A DNA stretch of 7,743 nucleotides from positions 1 through 7,743 of the forward strand of contig CALCEB010000209.1 in the NCBI GenBank assembly GCA_937900045.1. The letters run 5' to 3'. The notes beneath the pieces are model-generated. The model was not told the DNA's origin, ran no database searches, and saw only the letters and a program-made list of their open reading frames with translations. Positions 3,958 to 7,743 of the stretch are shown one piece after another. The number at the start of each line of letters is the position of its first letter. Positions within the stretch are counted from its first letter, which is position 1. A program made the translations under genes and the position numbers. The stretch is from an uncultured Acidobacteriota bacterium (lineage in GTDB: Bacteria; Acidobacteriota; Terriglobia; UBA7540).

Positions 3958-6297
3958 CTACTGCACCTTCAGCGATAATGTCACGCTGTGGGCGATTGGA
4001 GGCGTGGTGTTGGCGGTTGCCGTCACCGCCAGCGAATAAGTCCCCGCCGGAGTGCCCGGATTCGGCGCAGGTCCGGAGCCACCGCCGCCGCCGCATCCCG
4101 CCATTCCTAGCGCCATCAGGGCGACCACCGCCAACCCTGCCAGCATGGGGACCAGCCGCATCCGCCGAGCGCCTGGACCCGCGCCGCCCGGACCGGTCAG
4201 GCTGAATGCCTGCTGGTTACCGCACAGCCTGTGTCGCGCCGTCAGTCCCATGAGGCCGATGAGTGCTGCCACGATCAACCACCGTAGGCCTCCAGGACTG
4301 TGGTTCGTGCCTCCGGGCGGGGGCGCGAGCGAAGCTGTGGTGGTGGTCACCGTTACCGTCACGTTGGCGGCTGAGGAACTAAGCGTCAGGGTCGTGGGAG
4401 ACACGCTGCACGTCGCTTCCGAAGGCGCTCCGGTGCAAGTGAACGCGACCGGCTGGCTCAAGCCGCCGAGTCCCGCCAAGCTCAACGTGTAAGTGGCCGA
4501 CTGGCCGGGGGAGGTGCTGGCCGTGGTAGAACCTCCGGCAGGCGGACCAAAGGAAAAGTCCTGCCCCGCGCCTGTCAGGGAGACCGTCTGAGCGCCACCT
4601 GTGGCGCTGTCCGTCAGGGTGAGGGTCCCGGACCGCGTCCCACCCGCCGTGGGCTTGAATGTCACGCTGATTATGCAATTGCCGTTGACGGCCAAGTTCG
4701 GTCCGCAAGAGTTGGTCTCAGCAAAGTCGCCGCTTGCTGTGATGCTCTTGATGGTCAGCGCCTCATTCCCCTTATTGGCCAACGTCACAGCCTGCGCCGC
4801 GCTGGCCACTCCGACCAGTTCCCCGCTGAAGCTCAGCGAAGTGGTTGACAGGCTGGCCAAAGCCTCAATTCCGATTCCCGTCAAGGAAACCGTTTGCGGG
4901 CTGCCCGGCGCGTTGTCGGTGACCGTCAGGGTCCCGGCAAGCGAGCCAGACGCTGTCGGCGCGAACGTTACGGTGACCGCGCAATTGGCTCCAGTAGCGA
5001 CCGGGCTCCCGCAGGTGTTGGTCTCCGTGAACTCGCCGCTAGCTATAACGCTCGTAACGTCCAACTGTCCGGTACCAGTGTTATTGAGAGTAACAGTTTG
5101 TGGCGCGCTCGTTGTGCCTACTTGTTGATTGCCGAAAGCCAAGCTTGAACTAGACAGACTCACAACCGGGGCTGTCGCGGCGCCGGTCAGGATGACTGTC
5201 TGAGGGCTGCCGCCGGCATTATCGGTAACGGTGATTGCCCCCGTCCGGGTGCCCGCGGCCGTGGGGCTGAAGGTTACATTGATGGTACATGTCGAAAGAG
5301 GCGCCACTGCCCCGTTGCAGGTATTAGTTTCGGTAAAATCTCCGCTGGCATCGATGTTGGTGATCGTGAGCGATCCCGCGCCGGTTTCATAGAGCGTCAC
5401 CACCTGGGGGCTGCTGGTGGTCCCGGTGTCTTGGGCGGAAAAAGTCAGGGAAACAGCCGAAAGGCTGACGCCGGGCTTTGGAGTAACGCTGTGCTCCATC
5501 CCGTTGCTCGGAGAAAAAGGCTGAACTTGCGTTTCATCTGTTTCACCGCCGATGACGTAAATTTTGCCGTTGTTGTCTAACGCTGCGCCGGCTTGAAAAG
5601 TGCCATTCACCAGGCAGTCAAACGTAGTCCAGGACTTGCTTGCGGGGTTGTAAACCTCTACGGTACTGGCAGGCTTGCCGCTCGCATCCGTTCCACCCAT
5701 CGCATAGATAAGGCCATCTGGACCGGTTACCGCTGACAAACTCCATCGGGCGGTGGGCATTGGAGGCTCCTCGGCCCAGGTGTTCGTGGTGGGATCATAA
5801 GCCTCCAGGTTATTCAGAATTTGGTTCTGCTCGGTCTCGCCGCCGAGGGCGTAGATCAGCCCGTCTGACCCGGTGACCACGGCGAGGAAGTGCCGTGGTG
5901 TGGGCATCGGAGCAAGGTTATCATTCCAGGTGTTGCTGGTGGGGCTGTAAGCCTCCACCGTGCCCAGATCCTGCAAAACGTTTGGATTGAGAGCGTTTTC
6001 TCCACCGATGGCGTAGATCAGCCCGTTGGAAGCCGTTGCGGCCCCAAGGTACGCCCGTGCCGTATTCATTGGGGCTATTGGGGCCCAGCTCGCAGTGCTC
6101 GGGGTGTACGCTTCCACCGTGCTGAGAAACTGGTCCGTGCCGTTATAACCACCAATGGCGTAGATGCGGCCGTCGGGGCCCTCTACGGCTGTAAGTCCCT
6201 CGCGCCCGTTTGTGTTTAGCATGGGAGTAGCGTTGGTCCATACGTCAGTGTTTGGATCGTATGCCTGCACGTTATCGAGGGCCATGTTACCGTTATT
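3958..6297 (-). CDS. Kelch/choice-of-anchor-D surface protein, 3' part (frameshifted)
   Basis: This is the C-terminal two thirds of the large surface protein whose 5' part lies at 6293-7432. It continues the seventh Kelch repeat directly after the G tract and carries five more (DGRIYAIGGY, NGLIYAIGGE, DGLIYALGGE, DGLIYAMGGT, NGKIYVIGGE). Three choice-of-anchor-D (ASPM-SPD-2-Hydin-like) repeats of about 98-100 residues follow, with recurring F-x-E-T-N-x-C, VTF-x-PTA-x-G and TLTVTD motifs. Then comes an Ig-like segment (DFSFGPPAGGSTT onward), two hydrophobic helices separated by an Arg-rich loop, a GCGGGGG motif and the Ig-like tail GTPAGTYSLAVTATA, ending at TAG 3958-3960. The frame is open up to an ATG at 6525, but the 76 codons above 6297 translate the Kelch sequence out of frame, so that ATG is probably not a real start. 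Role: probably extracytoplasmic binding or adhesion; the ligand is unknown. Confidence 0.85.
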   Translation of the reverse strand, partial: NNGNMALDNVQAYDPNTDVWTNATPMLNTNGREGLTAVEGPDGRIYAIGGYNGTDQFLSTVEAYTPSTASWAPIAPMNTARAYLGAATASNGLIYAIGGENALNPNVLQDLGTVEAYSPTSNTWNDNLAPMPTPRHFLAVVTGSDGLIYALGGETEQNQILNNLEAYDPTTNTWAEEPPMPTARWSLSAVTGPDGLIYAMGGTDASGKPASTVEVYNPASKSWTTFDCLVNGTFQAGAALDNNGKIYVIGGETDETQVQPFSPSNGMEHSVTPKPGVSLSAVSLTFSAQDTGTTSSPQVVTLYETGAGSLTITNIDASGDFTETNTCNGAVAPLSTCTINVTFSPTAAGTRTGAITVTDNAGGSPQTVILTGAATAPVVSLSSSSLAFGNQQVGTTSAPQTVTLNNTGTGQLDVTSVIASGEFTETNTCGSPVATGANCAVTVTFAPTASGSLAGTLTVTDNAPGSPQTVSLTGIGIEALASLSTTSLSFSGELVGVASAAQAVTLANKGNEALTIKSITASGDFAETNSCGPNLAVNGNCIISVTFKPTAGGTRSGTLTLTDSATGGAQTVSLTGAGQDFSFGPPAGGSTTASTSPGQSATYTLSLAGLGGLSQPVAFTCTGAPSEATCSVSPTTLTLSSSAANVTVTVTTTTASLAPPPGGTNHSPGGLRWLIVAALIGLMGLTARHRLCGNQQAFSLTGPGGAGPGARRMRLVPMLAGLAVVALMALGMAGCGGGGGSGPAPNPGTPAGTYSLAVTATANTTPPIAHSVTLSLKVQ
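4093..4287 (-). other. Two-helix membrane hairpin with lipobox-like cysteine in the Kelch protein
   Basis: Helix 1 (LRWLIVAALIGLMGLTARHR, about 4228-4287) is followed by a loop of about 25 residues rich in Arg and Gly (ending GARRMR), then helix 2 (LVPMLAGLAVVALMALGMAG) and a Cys-(Gly)5 run. The basic loop fits a cytoplasmic turn, placing both flanks outside. From the Met at 4161 on, helix 2 looks like a lipoprotein signal peptide ending M-A-G-C. The hairpin separates the body of an Ig-like domain from its last strands (GTPAGTYSLAVTATA...). Confidence 0.6.
4564..5472 (-). repeat. Three choice-of-anchor-D (Hydin-like) Ig repeats
   Basis: Three consecutive units of about 98-100 residues, at about 5179-5472, 4873-5169 and 4564-4863. 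Each has an L-x-F opening, G-x-x-S-x-x-Q-x-V-T-L, a pair of cysteines around E-T-N-x-C and N/T-C, VTF-x-PTA and a closing TVSLTG or similar. In bacteria such repeats often form a stalk between a binding domain and the cell-surface anchor. The paired cysteines would suit disulfides outside the cytoplasm. Confidence 0.8.
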
Positions 6298-7279
6298 CCC
6301 CCCCCAGGGCGTAGACGTTGCCATCCGAACCTGTCGCTGCCGCCAGTTCGCGGCGTCCATAAGGTATAGTGGGATCGGAAAAAGGAGGCATGCCAGGACC
6401 GATGGCCCAATTGGTGCTGGTTGGGTAGGCCTCAACCAAGTTCGACGGACTCGAGTTAACATCGCCGCCGACTGCATAAATGTTGCCGTCCAGACCGGCC
6501 GCCGCCCCCAATGCATCGCGCCCATTTAGCAGGGTGGAGCTCAATTGCGTCCAAGTGCCGGTACCCCAGTCGTAGGCCTCAACCGTGTTGGAGTTGCCGG
6601 GGTCGCCGCCAATGGCGTAGATCCTGCCGTCCAACCCGGTCACGGCAGCGAAGTTGTACCGAGGGTTATTCATGCTTGTCGCGGCCGTCCAAGTGCCGAC
6701 GGCCGGGTTGTAAGTCTCGACGGAGGTTTCATCACCGGTGCCCGTAATGCCGCCGATGGCGTAGATGAGGCCGGTTGGGTCGGTGACTGCCGCCAGATAA
6801 CTGCGAGTGGTGCTCATCGGGTTAGTGGTCTGCACCCAGCCTGAACCCGGGTTCTTCGGGTCATACACCTCCACGGCGGCGGTGTCACCGCTGACGGTGA
6901 TCCCGCCAAGAGCGTAGATCTTGCCGTCCAGGCCAGTTGTCGCGGCCAAATTGAAGCGGGGTATATTCAGCGAGGGCAAATTCGTCGACCAGGAGCCGGT
7001 GGCCGGCTCATAAGCTTCCACCACGCCGCTCTTCGCGCCGTTGATGTCCAACCCACCGATAACGTAGATCTTGCCGTCGAGCCCAGTGGTAGCGGCAAAT
7101 GAACTGCGCGGGGTGGGAAGGTTCTGAGGTATAGCAGCCCAAGTCTTTGTGTTGGGATTATATGCTTCCACGCTGCTGCTCGTGCTATCCCCACCCATGG
7201 CATAAATCAATCCGTCAGGGCCCGTAACGGCGGCCACAGAAGCGCGCGCCGTCGCGAGAGGAGCGGCGGCGGTCCATTG
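5503..7279 (-). repeat. Twelve tandem Kelch repeats
   Basis: Twelve copies of a 46-56-residue unit with the core D/N-G-x-I/V-Y-x-x-G-G, followed by a V-E-x-Y-x-P or similar strand and a W. Seven cores lie before the G tract and five after. Twelve repeats fit two six-bladed propellers in tandem, although the domain boundary cannot be seen from sequence alone. Similarity is clear at protein level and only partial at DNA level, so the units are not recent duplications. Confidence 0.85.
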
Positions 7280-7432
7280 GCGGTTGCATTGCGCCTTCAC
7301 GGCCTGCGTTCCGCCTACGAGAAAAATTGCCATCCCCCAGGCGGCTATCACCAGGTGCGGAGCTATCCCTCGCGTGATCCGCCTTCCCGAATCTCGCAAT
7401 CCCGCACTATAAAAACTCTTACCGTTCGTCAT
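6293..7432 (-). CDS. Kelch-repeat surface protein, 5' part (frameshifted)
   Basis: The 379-codon frame begins at ATG 7432, preceded by a G-rich ribosome-binding site (GGGAGGGGG on the minus strand, 7437-7445). An N-terminal signal peptide is clear: Arg-rich n-region (GRRITRG), hydrophobic core and likely cleavage in AVKA-QC at about residue 47. Six complete Kelch repeats follow, plus most of a seventh, with the double-Gly motif at residues 80-81, 126-127, 176-177, 227-228, 275-276, 322-323 and 377-378 (for example DGLIYAMGGD, DGKIYVIGGL). The frame ends at TAA 6293-6295, just after a run of eight G. Removing one G joins it in frame to 3958-6297, giving 1157 residues. As read here it would give a secreted product of about 332 residues with no C-terminal anchor. 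Kelch repeats form beta-propellers used for protein or glycan binding, or in some enzymes such as galactose oxidase; I see no catalytic motif. Confidence 0.88.
   Translation of the reverse strand: MTNGKSFYSAGLRDSGRRITRGIAPHLVIAAWGMAIFLVGGTQAVKAQCNRQWTAAAPLATARASVAAVTGPDGLIYAMGGDSTSSSVEAYNPNTKTWAAIPQNLPTPRSSFAATTGLDGKIYVIGGLDINGAKSGVVEAYEPATGSWSTNLPSLNIPRFNLAATTGLDGKIYALGGITVSGDTAAVEVYDPKNPGSGWVQTTNPMSTTRSYLAAVTDPTGLIYAIGGITGTGDETSVETYNPAVGTWTAATSMNNPRYNFAAVTGLDGRIYAIGGDPGNSNTVEAYDWGTGTWTQLSSTLLNGRDALGAAAGLDGNIYAVGGDVNSSPSNLVEAYPTSTNWAIGPGMPPFSDPTIPYGRRELAAATGSDGNVYALGGE
6298..6305 (-). repeat. Eight-base G tract at the frameshift
   Basis: Eight consecutive C on the + strand (eight G in the coding direction). 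With seven, the reading is Y-A-L-G-G-N-N-G and the Kelch gene is continuous; with eight it is Y-A-L-G-G-E-stop. It sits in the double-Gly motif of Kelch repeat 7. The cause could be an assembly or sequencing slip, a fixed mutation, or slipped-strand phase variation. Confidence 0.9.
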
Positions 7433-7470
7433 CGTTCCCCCTCCCGGTTACTCCTCATTAAAATGCTCAT
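7429..7470 (-). CDS. Thirteen-codon ORF bridging the upstream remnant and the Kelch gene
   Basis: ATG at 7468-7470 starts the frame MSILMRSNREGER, ending at TGA 7429-7431. Its ATG overlaps the TGA of the upstream remnant as ATGA (7467-7470), and its TGA overlaps the Kelch ATG as ATGA (7429-7432). It contains the Kelch ribosome-binding site. It could act as a leader for translational coupling, but it has no clear ribosome-binding site of its own and could be chance. Confidence 0.25.
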   Translation of the reverse strand: MSILMRSNREGER

Positions 7471-7709
7471 TTTGTCGCCAAGGAAGCCGAGCGGGTAGCC
7501 AGGCAGTCGATCCACGCGACATCGACTCCGGCAGTGCCGATGATCCGGCTTGCTTCCCTCCCGGCATTGCCTAGGACCCCGCTCGAGACCTTTGCGTAGT
7601 TGTAGACCCTGACGTTGATTATCAAGTCGGGTTCCGCTGCTGCCGGAGCCGAACCGGCGCCGAGCATTGCCACAGTTAGAGCGACGGCGCTAAGTATCTT
7701 GATCTACAT
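7467..7709 (-). pseudogene. Remnant of a small secreted protein gene, nonsense codon 2 and truncated 3' end
   Basis: A natural start is visible: AAGGGG (on the minus strand) four bases before ATG 7707-7709. The next codon is TAG (7704-7706), and the same frame then continues IKILSAVALTVAMLGAGSAP, a good signal peptide ending AAA-EP, and a mature part with LIINVRVYNYAKVSSGVLGNAG and VDVAWIDC, stopping at TGA 7467. One base change (AAG to TAG) would explain the stop. Without it the only starts are GTG 7673 or an internal ATG, which would leave half a signal peptide. From memory, secreted acidobacterial hypothetical proteins begin with a similar V-x-V-Y-N-Y-A motif and E-A-x-R-I, but are roughly 200 residues long; here the frame ends about 53 residues into the mature part. 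Function unknown. It lies within 40 bp of the contig end, where base errors are likelier. Confidence 0.5.
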
Positions 7710-7743
7710 CTGTCCCCTTCTCGGTGCGGCCGCCCTTCACAAG

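Noticed and set aside
3755..5148. Plus-strand open frames of up to 175 codons opposite the Kelch gene
   Set aside because: They are antisense shadows: their Val/Thr/Pro-rich text is the complement of the repeated Thr/Val/Gly codons of the Hydin-like domains, and they lack start signals.
6298..6525. 76-codon N-terminal part of the 855-codon frame beginning at ATG 6525
   Set aside because: It translates Kelch-coding DNA in the wrong frame; the correct frame here belongs to the 5' part of the same gene.

Overview
The window reads as a short metagenome-type contig from a GC-rich, diderm (outer-membrane) bacterium, most probably an Acidobacteriota (Terriglobia-like) lineage. The phylum is inferred from the Pal variant with a Cys-x6-Cys pair, the Kelch plus choice-of-anchor-D surface protein with its in-domain membrane hairpin, and a secreted-protein remnant of a type I recall from that phylum; no marker gene settles it. 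Bases 1-22 are not genomic: they match the end of an Illumina Nextera adapter carrying the Tn5 mosaic end, so the left edge is a library artefact fused to the pal gene.

Left third, housekeeping envelope and DNA genes on the + strand: the 3' part of pal (23-409), closed by a near-perfect terminator (417-449); about 270 bp without a gene; a sigma70-like promoter (718-746) overlapped by an inverted repeat; cpoB/ybgF (786-1703, TTG start); and ssb (1828-2286). Pal and CpoB belong to the Tol-Pal system, which couples the outer membrane to peptidoglycan during division; tolQRAB would lie beyond the left edge. SSB is a complete single-stranded DNA-binding protein with the usual acidic tip.

Middle, minus strand: a complete short-chain dehydrogenase/reductase (2452-3183) convergent with ssb, then about 770 bp with no intact gene (3184-3957) holding a REP-like hairpin repeat and two probable gene remnants, one VirB9/CagX-like and one IPT/TIG-like.

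Right half, minus strand: one very large secreted Kelch protein gene (3958-7432) broken into two reading frames by one extra base in a run of eight G. Repaired, it encodes about 1157 residues: signal peptide, twelve Kelch repeats (two six-bladed propellers by count), three choice-of-anchor-D repeats, and an Ig-like C-terminus interrupted by two hydrophobic helices, the second of which ends in a lipobox-like cysteine. Upstream lies the remnant of a small secreted protein gene whose natural ATG is followed directly by TAG. A 13-codon reading frame bridges that remnant and the Kelch gene with ATGA overlaps on both sides.

I see no tRNA, rRNA, CRISPR array, transposase or defence system. The most interesting material is the G-tract frameshift in the surface protein, the membrane hairpin inside its last Ig-like domain, and the decayed or re-wired leader region of the same gene.
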